Positions 31,957-39,499 of a stretch of 64,000 bases of DNA are shown here, one piece after another. Positions within the stretch are counted from its first letter, which is position 1. Every line of letters starts with the position of its first letter. The notes beneath the pieces were generated by a model. The model was not told the origin of the DNA. It saw only the letters and a program-made list of their open reading frames with translations, and made no database searches. Position numbers and translations under genes: made by a program. The stretch is from an uncultured Lachnospiraceae bacterium (lineage in GTDB: Bacteria > Bacillota > Clostridia > Lachnospirales > Lachnospiraceae), in NCBI GenBank assembly GCA_910583895.1, contig CAJTYJ010000002.1, positions 73,830 through 137,829 on the forward strand. Direction: 5' to 3'.

Positions 31957-31988
31957 CCGAAGCATAGGACCGGCAGGTCTGCTTCGGA
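31957..31988. other. Strong hairpin upstream of the HExxH gene
   Basis: CCGAAGCA pairs with TGCTTCGG outside an inner GGACC/GGTC stem. It has no U run on either side, so it is not a typical terminator; a 5'-UTR structure or weak terminator after deoB is possible. Confidence 0.4.
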
Positions 31989-32025
31989 CAGCAGGAAAGA
32001 ATATAACAAAAATGAGGTGAGGCAT

Positions 32026-32730
32026 ATGATAGGCAGTATTTCCGGTACAGGTTCTTACTTTGTGATGTACCGTTATCATTTTACCGGCGGGGTTTCGGAT
32101 TCTGCAAAGCAGGCAGATGCGGTGCAGGGTCCGGGTGCGGCCATACAGCAGGGGCAGACTTCTTTTGAAAGTCCCTGGCTTGGCGGCGGTTCGTCCAGGA
32201 GTAAAAATCCGGCGGCGATGATTCCTACCGGTGGATTTGGCGAAGATTCTGTTCCTGACCGTTATCTTCGAAAGGGAGCAGATCCGGCGGAATATGCAGT
32301 GCGGATGCGGATGCAGTATTTGGACCAGGAGGGATCGGATCTTTCAAAAGAAGCAGCAGGGGTCGAAGGTACTTCCGGGGTTTATGGAGAGGAACAGTGC
32401 CAGACCTGTGAACAGCGCAGATACCAGGATGGCTCCGACGATATGGGTGTCTCTTTTCAGACGCCTACAAAGATTGCACCGGAGGCAGCAGGTGCTGCGG
32501 TCCGGGGCCATGAGCAGGAGCATGTGACCAGGGAGCGGGCAAAAGCTCAGCGGGAGGACCGTGAGGTGGTCAGTCAGAGTGTAACGCTGCACACGGATAT
32601 CTGTCCCGAGTGCGGCAAAGTCTACATCTCCGGCGGGACGACCCAGACCACGACGGCGTCCAGACCAGAGCCGGACATGGGCGAAAGACAAAACGGGGCA
32701 GAGAGTCCATCTTTTTCAGCGGTGGCATAA
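32026..32730 (+). CDS. HExxH zinc-protease-like protein (SprA-related)
   Basis: The 234-residue protein has a variable Gly/Ser-rich N-terminal half and a conserved C-terminal core: CQTCEQRRYQDGSDD (Cys125, Cys128), a VRGHEQEHV helix with the HExxH motif (His162-Glu163-His166), and DICPECGKVYISGGTTQTT (Cys193, Cys196). The order HExxH then VxSGG resembles SprA-related putative metalloproteases, and the four cysteines could hold a structural zinc. No signal peptide is seen. The function is unknown; the family assignment is from memory. ATG 32026 is preceded by GAGG motifs; it is followed by a terminator about 150 bp downstream. Confidence 0.6.
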   Translation: MIGSISGTGSYFVMYRYHFTGGVSDSAKQADAVQGPGAAIQQGQTSFESPWLGGGSSRSKNPAAMIPTGGFGEDSVPDRYLRKGADPAEYAVRMRMQYLDQEGSDLSKEAAGVEGTSGVYGEEQCQTCEQRRYQDGSDDMGVSFQTPTKIAPEAAGAAVRGHEQEHVTRERAKAQREDREVVSQSVTLHTDICPECGKVYISGGTTQTTTASRPEPDMGERQNGAESPSFSAVA

Positions 32731-32757
32731 AGGCAGGGAAACCATCAATCTGATCTG

Positions 32758-32916
32758 ATGTTGATTGCGGAAGCTCCGGGCGGACAGGAGGACCAGCCAG
32801 GGCTTCCGTTTGTGGGAAGCTTTGGCGGTGATATTCGGGTATCAGTAAAACTTTTTGACGGTGAAAAAACAGCAGAATTCAGGGCATTTGCAGATGTTGC
32901 AGATGCCCTTTTTTGA
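32758..32916 (+). pseudogene. Uracil-DNA glycosylase fragment
   Basis: A 52-codon frame starts MLIAEAPGGQEDQPGLPFVG, which matches the N-terminal active-site motif of family-4-type uracil-DNA glycosylases (GEAPGxxEDxxGxPFVG). The match stops after about 21 residues, and the rest (DIRVSVKLFDGEKTAEFRAF) is not UDG-like. No remaining UDG motifs follow. It looks like a decayed gene joined to foreign sequence and is unlikely to be functional. Confidence 0.5.
32880..32916 (+). terminator. Terminator downstream of the HExxH gene and UDG remnant
   Basis: GGGCATTTGC pairs with GCAGATGCCC, followed by TTTTTT. Confidence 0.8.
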
Positions 32917-33020
32917 TGGTTTGCCAGATTTACAGGTGGTGAGAAAAAGAGATGCGGTCTGGTCAGAGGACGGGATTCGTTTCTTTTTTTGATGTCTGTG
33001 ATTGGAAAAGAACAGACGGT

Positions 33021-33359
33021 TTATTTGATAAAAGGAAGCATTTCCGTAATGAACCTGTCCAGAAACGCCAGCTGCGTATAATTCAGGGTCTGCAGCTTTG
33101 TGTCTATGGTTTCTAACAGGGAAGAGAGATCTTCAGACTGGGGAGAATCAATTTCAATAATATGCTCAATTCCGATACGGAAGATGGAACAAATCTGGAT
33201 GATTTTTTCGATGGTGAAATTGCGTTCTCCGCGTTCTAGCTGTGCGTAGTACTGGGTATCCAGGTATAATTTCCCGGCCAGATCTTCCTGTGTCATGTTG
33301 TGCATCAAACGGTATTTTTTTATGTTCTGCGATATTTTTTTGGGATTTTTATTTTTCAT
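33021..33359 (-). CDS. XRE-family helix-turn-helix regulator
   Basis: The 112-residue protein has an N-terminal HTH_3 domain (about 8-65): IKKYRLMHNMTQEDLAGKLYLDTQYYAQLERGERNFTIEKIIQIC. A short C-terminal helical tail probably dimerises. It faces away from the MBOAT/SGNH operon, separated by 182 bp with two ATGCTATATA boxes, so it may control that operon or itself. ATG 33359 has AGGAGG eight bases upstream; a GTG at 33368 is embedded in the RBS. Confidence 0.85.
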   Translation of the reverse strand: MKNKNPKKISQNIKKYRLMHNMTQEDLAGKLYLDTQYYAQLERGERNFTIEKIIQICSIFRIGIEHIIEIDSPQSEDLSSLLETIDTKLQTLNYTQLAFLDRFITEMLPFIK

Positions 33360-33415
33360 TTCGGCCACCTCCTGTTTAAAGGTAACGCAGACAGAGAGAA
33401 ATTGGATGTAAACAT

Positions 33416-33459
33416 ATGCTATATATACTATTGCAAAATGCTATATAAACTGATATCAT
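33416..33459 (+). promoter_or_regulatory. MBOAT operon promoter with two ATGCTATATA boxes
   Basis: TTGCAA (33431-33436) and TATCAT (33454-33459), 17 bp apart. ATGCTATATA occurs at 33416-33425 and 33438-33447, 22 bp (two helical turns) apart, the second inside the spacer. These are candidate sites for the adjacent XRE regulator. Confidence 0.55.
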
Positions 33460-33541
33460 GAAAGAACCTTGAACATCGGAATCTGCAACAGGAAAAGCAG
33501 GAAAGACAAAGGATAAATTGACCAAAAGGAGTACTGAGTGA

Positions 33542-35002
33542 ATGAGTTACGTATCGATTCCATACTATATTATGGTGGTTCTGGCAGTGGTTTTATACTA
33601 TGCAGTCCCGAAAAAGATCAGGTGGATGGTCCTGCTGCTGGCCAGCGGCTGTTTTTATTATGCTGTTTCGGAAAGGAAAGAGCAGCTGGTGGTGTTTGGA
33701 ATTTCCATTGTATTGAGCTATTATTCCGGCATTCTGCTCCAAAGGGGCCGTGACCGGAAGTATAAAAACAGCACTCTAAAAATGATTTTAACAGCAGGAA
33801 TCATCGCGTCTGGCCTGCCTCTGCTTGTGTCAAAATGCGCGGAATTTTTCCTGGGATCGGTTTTACATAAACCTTTGATTCACTGGATTCTCCCTGTGGG
33901 TTTATCCTTTTATTCTCTGCAGACGATAGGGTATCTGGTGGATGTGTATCGCGCAAAGATGGATCCGCAGAAAAATATATTTCGTTATACACTGTTTGTC
34001 TCGTTTTTTCCGCTGATCATCCAGGGTCCCATTTCCAGATATGATCAGTTGGGAAAACAACTGTTTGAAGGACATGATTACGACAGCCAGCGGCTTATGA
34101 GAGGCATTCAGCTGATTCTCTGGGGCTGGATGCTGAAATATCTGATTGCGGACAAGGCGTCTGTGTTTGTCAACGCAGTCTTTGACCATAGTGCGGTGTA
34201 TTCCGGAGTCTTTATTCTGGTCGCCGCTGTGCTGTACAGCATTCAGCTGTACACGGATTTTCTGTCCTGCGTCACCATGTCACAGGGAGTTGCCGAATTA
34301 TTTGGAATCGAGCTGACAGACAATTTTAATCATCCTTATTTTTCCACTTCCATAAACGATTTCTGGAAAAGATGGCACAAGTCGCTCAGTGCGTGGCTGC
34401 GGGACTATATTTATATTCCGCTGGGAGGAAACCGGCATGGAAGAGTCAGAAAATATGTGAACTTGATCCTTACATTTGCCGTCAGCGGCCTGTGGCACGG
34501 CGGACGATGGAAATATCTGTTCTGGGGACTGATGCATGCATCCTATCAGATTTTAGAAGAAGTATTGGAACAGCCTGTAAATGGTATGTTAGAAAAAATT
34601 TCCCTGCCCAAAGGCACCAGAATGCGGACATTGATCGAACAAATGTTCAATTTCTTTCTCGTGATGCTTGCATGGATCATCTTCCGGGCGGAATCATTAA
34701 AAGCAGGTATAAAAATGATCGGCACGATGTTTGGCAAGTTTTATCCATGGGTGTTCTTTGACAATTCTTTATTCCAGCTGGGATTAAGCCAGAAAGAATT
34801 TGAAGTGTTGTTTTTGGCAGTGGCCCTTTTGCTGGCTGTCAGTGTGCTGCAGGAAAAAGGCATCAAAATCAGGGAATGGTTTCACAGGCAGAATACGGCC
34901 ATACGCTGGATGATCTATCTGTGCTCCATATGGAGCATCTGGATTTTTGGAACCTATGGGTATGGGTTTCAGGCGGCAGATTTTATTTACGGAGGATTTT
35001 AA
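33542..35002 (+). CDS. MBOAT O-acyltransferase (DltB/AlgI-like)
   Basis: The 486-residue membrane protein has about 11 helices and the MBOAT signature: LPVGLSFYSLQTIGYLVDVYR, FFPLIIQGPISRY, NDFWKRWHKSLSAWLRDYIYIPLGGNRHG and the catalytic His in SGLWHGG. Such proteins move acyl groups (D-alanine in DltB, acetyl in AlgI) across the membrane to surface polymers. There is no dltA or dltC nearby, so O-acetylation is more likely than D-alanylation. RBS AAGGAG is about ten bases from ATG 33542. The SGNH partner starts one base after its stop. Confidence 0.92.
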   Translation: MSYVSIPYYIMVVLAVVLYYAVPKKIRWMVLLLASGCFYYAVSERKEQLVVFGISIVLSYYSGILLQRGRDRKYKNSTLKMILTAGIIASGLPLLVSKCAEFFLGSVLHKPLIHWILPVGLSFYSLQTIGYLVDVYRAKMDPQKNIFRYTLFVSFFPLIIQGPISRYDQLGKQLFEGHDYDSQRLMRGIQLILWGWMLKYLIADKASVFVNAVFDHSAVYSGVFILVAAVLYSIQLYTDFLSCVTMSQGVAELFGIELTDNFNHPYFSTSINDFWKRWHKSLSAWLRDYIYIPLGGNRHGRVRKYVNLILTFAVSGLWHGGRWKYLFWGLMHASYQILEEVLEQPVNGMLEKISLPKGTRMRTLIEQMFNFFLVMLAWIIFRAESLKAGIKMIGTMFGKFYPWVFFDNSLFQLGLSQKEFEVLFLAVALLLAVSVLQEKGIKIREWFHRQNTAIRWMIYLCSIWSIWIFGTYGYGFQAADFIYGGF

Positions 35003-35003
35003 G

Positions 35004-36491
35004 ATGCACAGATCGGTATTGCAAGTGTTTAAAAGTGTTATTTTTTTAACAATCCTGATCGGTTCTCTTGGACTGATTAATCAGATTTTGATGCCCAAAT
35101 ATATTATGAAAAACAGCACCTGGCCGACTACTTCTTCCTACCATCAGTTCTATGAGATGGAAAAAGATTCTGTTGATGTTTTGTTTTTTGGTTCCAGCGT
35201 GGCAGTGAATGCATTTTCGCCTCAGGAAATATACAATCAGTACGGCATCAGAAGCTATAATCTTGGGAGCGAGCAGCAAAGCATTTTTCTGAGTTATTTT
35301 TGGCTGAAAGAAGCACTTCGATCTCAGACGCCTCAGGTGGTGATTTTGGATACTCGTTTTTTGTTTGAGCTGCATCCGGAAAATCCCATCAACACAGTCG
35401 AAAGTCTTACCAGAAAATGTCTGGATCCAATGAAATGGTCTTCTGTAAAATGTGAGGCGGTCTCTGATCTGTGCCGGATTGATGAAACCCAGTCCGAGTT
35501 AAGCTATTATTTTACCAATATTCGCTTTCATACCAGGTGGACGGGGCTGACAGAGTATGACATGGTACGGAAGGAAGTTCAATATAGCGAACTGAAAGGA
35601 TTTGGACCCATAGAAACCTATGGCCCGGAAAGTTATAACACCTATACGCCTTCCGGTGATACTAAGGTCCGGACGGATACCCATGAAGTCATGCAGGTTT
35701 ATCTTGACAAGACCGTGGAATTATGCAGGGATAAAGGGATTGCACTGGTTTTGGTCTCCCTGCCGGGAAATCGGATGCAGGATGGCATTCATAATACACT
35801 GACGGCCTATGCAGAAGAAAAGGGGATCGATTATTACAATCTGTGTGAGTCAGAAAATTATCATGCAATTGGTGCGGTACTTCCAAGAGAAAGTGTGTTT
35901 GACCATGAGAATATCTGGGGAGCAAGGAAGATGTCAGACTACATCGGAAACATGCTGCAGAATGTTTATCAGGTGGCAGCGGTGCAGGACGAGCAGTATG
36001 AACATACAAAAGCGTTTTATGAACATATCATACAAAATTGTGAACTGCCGCATATTACGGATATCAACGAATATCTGCAGGCGATCCGGGATGAACGTTA
36101 TACCATATTTATTGCAGTGAGGGATGAGGCGTCCGCGGGGCTTACGGATCCGGTTAAGGAAAATCTTATGGCGCTCGGGCTTTCTGAGGATCTGACCGGA
36201 AAATACAGATGGAGCTACAGTGCGGTGATCTCACCGGAACACGGAGTTACGGAGATGCTGACAGAAAATGAGCCGGCCAGGCTAAGCGGAAGTATCAGAG
36301 ACCGAAAGACTTATTATATGGTGACAAGCTGCGGATCGCTTGCAGGGACGTCCAGCAGCATTAATATAGATGGAACGGAATACTGCAAAAATGCAAGAGG
36401 CTTAAATTTTGTAATTTATGATAATGATTTAATGAAAGTTGTTGACCGGGTGGCATTTGACACCTGTAATACCTGCGGTGCGGTGAGATAG
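35004..36491 (+). CDS. SGNH/DltD-like acyl-transfer protein with ILEI-type C-terminal domain
   Basis: The 495-residue protein has one N-terminal membrane anchor (about 11-30) and then an extracytoplasmic SGNH-like domain. Its first block VDVLFFGSSVAVN gives the candidate nucleophile Ser64/65, and its last block FDHENIWGARKMSDYIG gives Asp300/His301. From about residue 362 a second domain follows (YTIFIAVRDEAS..LTDPVKENLMALG through RGLNFVIYDNDLMKVVDRVAFDT). This resembles the ILEI/PANDER domain known from animal FAM3 proteins and some bacterial surface enzymes. It most likely receives acyl groups from the MBOAT partner and transfers them to a glycan. ATG 35004 has GGAGG eight bases upstream. 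Confidence 0.8.
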   Translation: MHRSVLQVFKSVIFLTILIGSLGLINQILMPKYIMKNSTWPTTSSYHQFYEMEKDSVDVLFFGSSVAVNAFSPQEIYNQYGIRSYNLGSEQQSIFLSYFWLKEALRSQTPQVVILDTRFLFELHPENPINTVESLTRKCLDPMKWSSVKCEAVSDLCRIDETQSELSYYFTNIRFHTRWTGLTEYDMVRKEVQYSELKGFGPIETYGPESYNTYTPSGDTKVRTDTHEVMQVYLDKTVELCRDKGIALVLVSLPGNRMQDGIHNTLTAYAEEKGIDYYNLCESENYHAIGAVLPRESVFDHENIWGARKMSDYIGNMLQNVYQVAAVQDEQYEHTKAFYEHIIQNCELPHITDINEYLQAIRDERYTIFIAVRDEASAGLTDPVKENLMALGLSEDLTGKYRWSYSAVISPEHGVTEMLTENEPARLSGSIRDRKTYYMVTSCGSLAGTSSSINIDGTEYCKNARGLNFVIYDNDLMKVVDRVAFDTCNTCGAVR

Positions 36492-36547
36492 CAGTTTTTA
36501 TATAGTCTGAAAGCTTCAGGATATCTGGAAGCGGTCAAAAATTTTGT

Positions 36548-36594
36548 GGTGTCAAGAAAAAATACTTGACACCATATCTTTTATCAGGTAAGAT
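36548..36594 (+). promoter_or_regulatory. ylxM-ffh promoter overlapped by a 9-bp inverted repeat
   Basis: TTGACA (36566-36571), 17 bp, TAAGAT (36589-36594). GGTGTCAAG (36548-36556) and CTTGACACC (36565-36573) form a perfect inverted repeat whose right arm contains the -35 box. It may be an operator or a weak terminator for the upstream operon. Confidence 0.65.
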
Positions 36595-36611
36595 ATGCAA
36601 GGTGATCAAAT

Positions 36612-36947
36612 ATGGAAGAGATTCTAAGGCAGACCCTTCTGTATGATTTTTACGGAGAGCTGCTGACCGGACATCAGAAAAGAGTGTATGAGGATGTGGT
36701 CTTAGACGACTGTTCTTTCAGCGAAGTGGCGGAGAACCTGGGCATCAGCCGTCAGGGTGTGCATGATATGATCAAGCGGTGTAATCGCCTTCTGACGGGA
36801 TACGAGGAAAAGCTGCATCTGGTGGAGAAGTTCGTAAGTCTGCGCAGGCAGGTGGGAGAGATTCAGAAGATTGCAGAGCAGCAGGCAGAGCATCCTGCCA
36901 TGAAAGAAATCAAAAAGATTTCCACTACCATTCTGGAGGAGCTATAG
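36612..36947 (+). CDS. ylxM: YlxM-family HTH protein
   Basis: The 111-residue helical protein has a sigma-like helix-turn-helix, CSFSEVAENLGISRQGVHDMIKRCNRLLTGYEEKL, preceded by the family's LYDFYGELLTGHQKRVYEDVVLDD. YlxM is regularly encoded directly before ffh and is thought to assist or regulate the SRP pathway. Its stop is immediately followed by the ffh start. RBS AAGGTGATC and a promoter at 36566-36594 precede it. Confidence 0.93.
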   Translation: MEEILRQTLLYDFYGELLTGHQKRVYEDVVLDDCSFSEVAENLGISRQGVHDMIKRCNRLLTGYEEKLHLVEKFVSLRRQVGEIQKIAEQQAEHPAMKEIKKISTTILEEL

Positions 36948-38306
36948 ATGGCATTTGACAGTTTATCAGAGAAATTGCAGAATGTGTTCAAGAACCTGAG
37001 GAGCAAGGGCAGACTGACCGAAGCGGACGTCAAAACCGCTTTAAAGGAAGTCAAGCTGGCACTCCTGGAGGCAGACGTAAGCTTCAAGGTGGTTAAGCAG
37101 TTTATCAAGTCGGTGGAGGCCAGGGCAGTTGGTACGGACGTGCTGGAAAGCCTGACGCCGGGCCAGACAGTGATCAAGATTGTCCACGAAGAGATGATCA
37201 GCCTTATGGGCAGCGAGACGACGGAGATCAAGCTTCGTCCTTCCAATGAGATCACGGTGATCATGATGACCGGCCTTCAGGGTGCCGGGAAGACGACCAC
37301 GGCGGCAAAGCTGGCGGGAAAGTATAAGATCAAAGGAAGAAAAGTCCTCCTTGCAGCCTGCGACGTCTACCGTCCTGCAGCGATCAAGCAGCTTCAGGTC
37401 AACGGAGAAAAGCAGGGTGTGGAAGTTTTTTCCATGGGAGACCAGCATAAACCGGTGAACATTGCCAAAGCAGCGGTGGAGCACGCGAAGGCACATGGCA
37501 TGAGCGTCGTGATTCTGGATACGGCCGGGCGTCTGCACATTGACGAAGACATGATGAACGAGCTGATCGAGATTCGGGATCATGTGGAGGTTGCCCAGAG
37601 TATTCTGGTGGTGGATTCTATGACCGGTCAGGATGCGGTCAACGTGGCATCTTCTTTTACGGACAAAGTCGGCATCGACGGTGTGATTCTGACCAAGCTG
37701 GACGGTGACACCAGAGGCGGTGCAGCACTTTCTATCCGGGCAGTGACCGGCAAACCCATCCTGTATGTGGGTATGGGGGAGAAGCTTTCCGATCTGGAAC
37801 AGTTTTATCCGGACCGCATGGCGTCCAGAATCCTGGGCATGGGAGATGTGCTCACCATGATCGAGAAAGCGCAGGAAAGTCTGGATGAAGAAAAATCCAG
37901 GCAGATGGTGCAGAAGATGAAGAAGAACCAGTTCGACTTCGAAGATTATCTGGAGAGCATGAATCAGATGAAGAAGATGGGCGGGATCGGAGCACTTCTC
38001 GGAATGCTGCCGGGGATGGGCGGAAGCCAGATGAAGCAGATAGAGGATGCGGTAGATGAGAAGAAGATGGCCAGGATTGAGGCGATCATTCTCTCCATGA
38101 CCATCAAGGAGCGTCAGAATCCTGATCTTTTAAATCCTTCAAGAAAGCGCAGGATTGCAAAGGGTGCAGGCGTGGACATCAGTGAGGTCAACCGGCTGGT
38201 CAAGCAGTTTGAGCAGTCCAAAAAGATGATGAAACAGATGCCCGGTCTCATGGGCGGCAAAGGAAGATTTGGTAAAAAGGGAATGTTCGGCAAACTGCCG
38301 TTTTAA
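36948..38306 (+). CDS. ffh: Signal recognition particle protein Ffh
   Basis: The 452-residue SRP GTPase binds signal peptides on ribosomes and SRP RNA, and targets membrane proteins to FtsY. The N domain (LRSKGRLTEADVKTALKEVKLALLEADVSF) and G domain (P-loop GLQGAGKTTT, DTAGRLHIDE, TKLDGDTRGGAALS) are followed by the methionine-rich M domain from about residue 300 (MNQMKKMGGIGALLGMLPGMG, MTIKERQNPDLLNPSRKRRIAKGAG). Length and motifs are canonical. It follows ylxM without a gap. Confidence 0.98.
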   Translation: MAFDSLSEKLQNVFKNLRSKGRLTEADVKTALKEVKLALLEADVSFKVVKQFIKSVEARAVGTDVLESLTPGQTVIKIVHEEMISLMGSETTEIKLRPSNEITVIMMTGLQGAGKTTTAAKLAGKYKIKGRKVLLAACDVYRPAAIKQLQVNGEKQGVEVFSMGDQHKPVNIAKAAVEHAKAHGMSVVILDTAGRLHIDEDMMNELIEIRDHVEVAQSILVVDSMTGQDAVNVASSFTDKVGIDGVILTKLDGDTRGGAALSIRAVTGKPILYVGMGEKLSDLEQFYPDRMASRILGMGDVLTMIEKAQESLDEEKSRQMVQKMKKNQFDFEDYLESMNQMKKMGGIGALLGMLPGMGGSQMKQIEDAVDEKKMARIEAIILSMTIKERQNPDLLNPSRKRRIAKGAGVDISEVNRLVKQFEQSKKMMKQMPGLMGGKGRFGKKGMFGKLPF

Positions 38307-38363
38307 CATTCCGTTTACAAGATAAAAAAATAGGATATCACATATTTACGGAGGTAAAGAACA

Positions 38364-38609
38364 ATGGCAGTAAAAATCAGATTAAGAAGAATGGGTCAGA
38401 AAAAAGCTCCTTTCTATAGAGTGATCGTAGCTGATTCCAGATCCCCGCGTGACGGAAGATTCATCGAGGAGATCGGAACCTATGATCCGAATACAGATCC
38501 GAGCACATTCAACATCAACGAAGAGGCAGCCAAGAAGTGGCTGGCCAACGGTGCGCAGCCCACAGAAGTGGTAGGCAAGCTGTTCAAACTCGCAGGAATC
38601 AACAAATAG
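38364..38609 (+). CDS. rpsP: 30S ribosomal protein S16
   Basis: The 81-residue protein begins MAVKIRLRRMGQKKAPFYRV and contains VADSRSPRDGRFIEEIGTYDP, the S16 signature. It has RBS GGAGG ten bases before ATG 38364 and lies in the conserved ffh-rpsP-khpA-rimM-trmD-rplS order. Confidence 0.98.
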   Translation: MAVKIRLRRMGQKKAPFYRVIVADSRSPRDGRFIEEIGTYDPNTDPSTFNINEEAAKKWLANGAQPTEVVGKLFKLAGINK

Positions 38610-38622
38610 ATCGGTGGACATG

Positions 38623-38853
38623 ATGAAAGAGTTAGTGGAGGTGCTGGCAAAGGCACTGGTGGATCATCCGGATGAAGTGGTTGTCACCGAGACGGAAAAG
38701 GACAACGCAACGATTGTGGAGCTTCGCGTGTCTTCGGAAGACATGGGAAAAGTGATCGGCAAGCAGGGGCGTATTGCAAAAGCCATCCGCTCCCTTGTGA
38801 AGGCGGCAGCGTCCAAGGATGACAAAAAAGTAGTAGTAGAAATCGTGCAGTAA
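38623..38853 (+). CDS. khpA: KH-domain RNA-binding protein KhpA
   Basis: The 76-residue protein is a single KH domain with the RNA-binding GKVIGKQGRIAKAIRSLVKAAA loop and helix. KhpA works with KhpB/Jag in RNA-chaperone functions affecting cell division. The start MKELVEV at 38623 is the family-typical one; an ATG at 38620 and a GTG at 38614 are in frame. It follows rpsP by 13 bp and is followed by a very long hairpin terminator. Confidence 0.93.
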   Translation: MKELVEVLAKALVDHPDEVVVTETEKDNATIVELRVSSEDMGKVIGKQGRIAKAIRSLVKAAASKDDKKVVVEIVQ

Positions 38854-38867
38854 AACTGTGTGAGGCG

Positions 38868-38949
38868 GGGTGCCGCTGTACAAAAGCGCTCAGGTGATGC
38901 AATAAGGAAGCAGATCCTGATCGTTTTGCGCAGCAGTGCCCCGTTTTTT
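38868..38949 (+). terminator. Long hairpin terminator between khpA and rimM
   Basis: An ~80-nt hairpin: CGGGGTGC pairs with GTGCCCCG, CGCTG with CAGC, CAAAAGCG with CGTTTTGCG and TCAGG with CCTGA, followed by TTTTTT. It is longer than a normal terminator and sits inside a conserved operon. Confidence 0.7.
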
Positions 38950-38986
38950 CGAAGTCTGTATGCTGATTTAAAAGAAGGTGAACAAG

Positions 38987-39499
38987 ATGGAAAAATATCT
39001 AAGAGTTGGTGTGATTTCGTCGACCCATGGTTTGAAAGGAGAACTGAAAGTTTTTCCCACCACGGATGATCCCAGGCGCTTTTTGGATTTGAAACGGGTA
39101 TTTCTGGATACGGGAAAAGGTCAGACCGAGCTTGAGATTACCAGAGTCAAGTTTTTTAAAAACCAGGTGATCTTACAGTTCAAAGGCTATGACAATATCA
39201 ATGATGTGGAGGCCTGGAAAGGCATGGATCTTCTCATTTGCCGGGAGGATGCGGTTCCTTTGGCGGAGAATGAGAATTTTATCGTGGATCTGATTGATAT
39301 GACCGTGGAGACGGATACCGGGGAGACGTTGGGGATTTTGACCGACGTGTTAAAGACCGGGGCGAATGATGTGTATGTGGTGGAAACTCCGGAGAAGAAA
39401 GAGGTTCTGCTTCCGGCGATCAAGGACTGTATTCTGGATGTCAATGTGGAAGAAAAGAGAATGCGGGTGCATATACTGGAAGGACTTTTGGACGGATGA
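38987..39499 (+). CDS. rimM: Ribosome maturation factor RimM
   Basis: The 170-residue protein has the RimM N-terminal domain (LRVGVISSTHGLKGELKVFPTTDDPRRF) and the PRC-barrel domain (FIVDLIDMTVETDTGETLGILTDVLKTGANDVYVV, then KEVLLPAIKDCILDVNVEEKRMRVHI). It assists 16S rRNA processing around S19. ATG 38987 is preceded by AGAAGG at eight bases; a GTG at 38978 lies inside that RBS. Its last four bases overlap the trmD start. Confidence 0.96.
   Translation: MEKYLRVGVISSTHGLKGELKVFPTTDDPRRFLDLKRVFLDTGKGQTELEITRVKFFKNQVILQFKGYDNINDVEAWKGMDLLICREDAVPLAENENFIVDLIDMTVETDTGETLGILTDVLKTGANDVYVVETPEKKEVLLPAIKDCILDVNVEEKRMRVHILEGLLDG

Noticed and set aside
32830..32916. SpoVG-like tail after the UDG remnant
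   Set aside because: The segment RVSVKLFDG..AEFRAFADV has a faint SpoVG look but is too short and ends in a terminator; not enough to claim.
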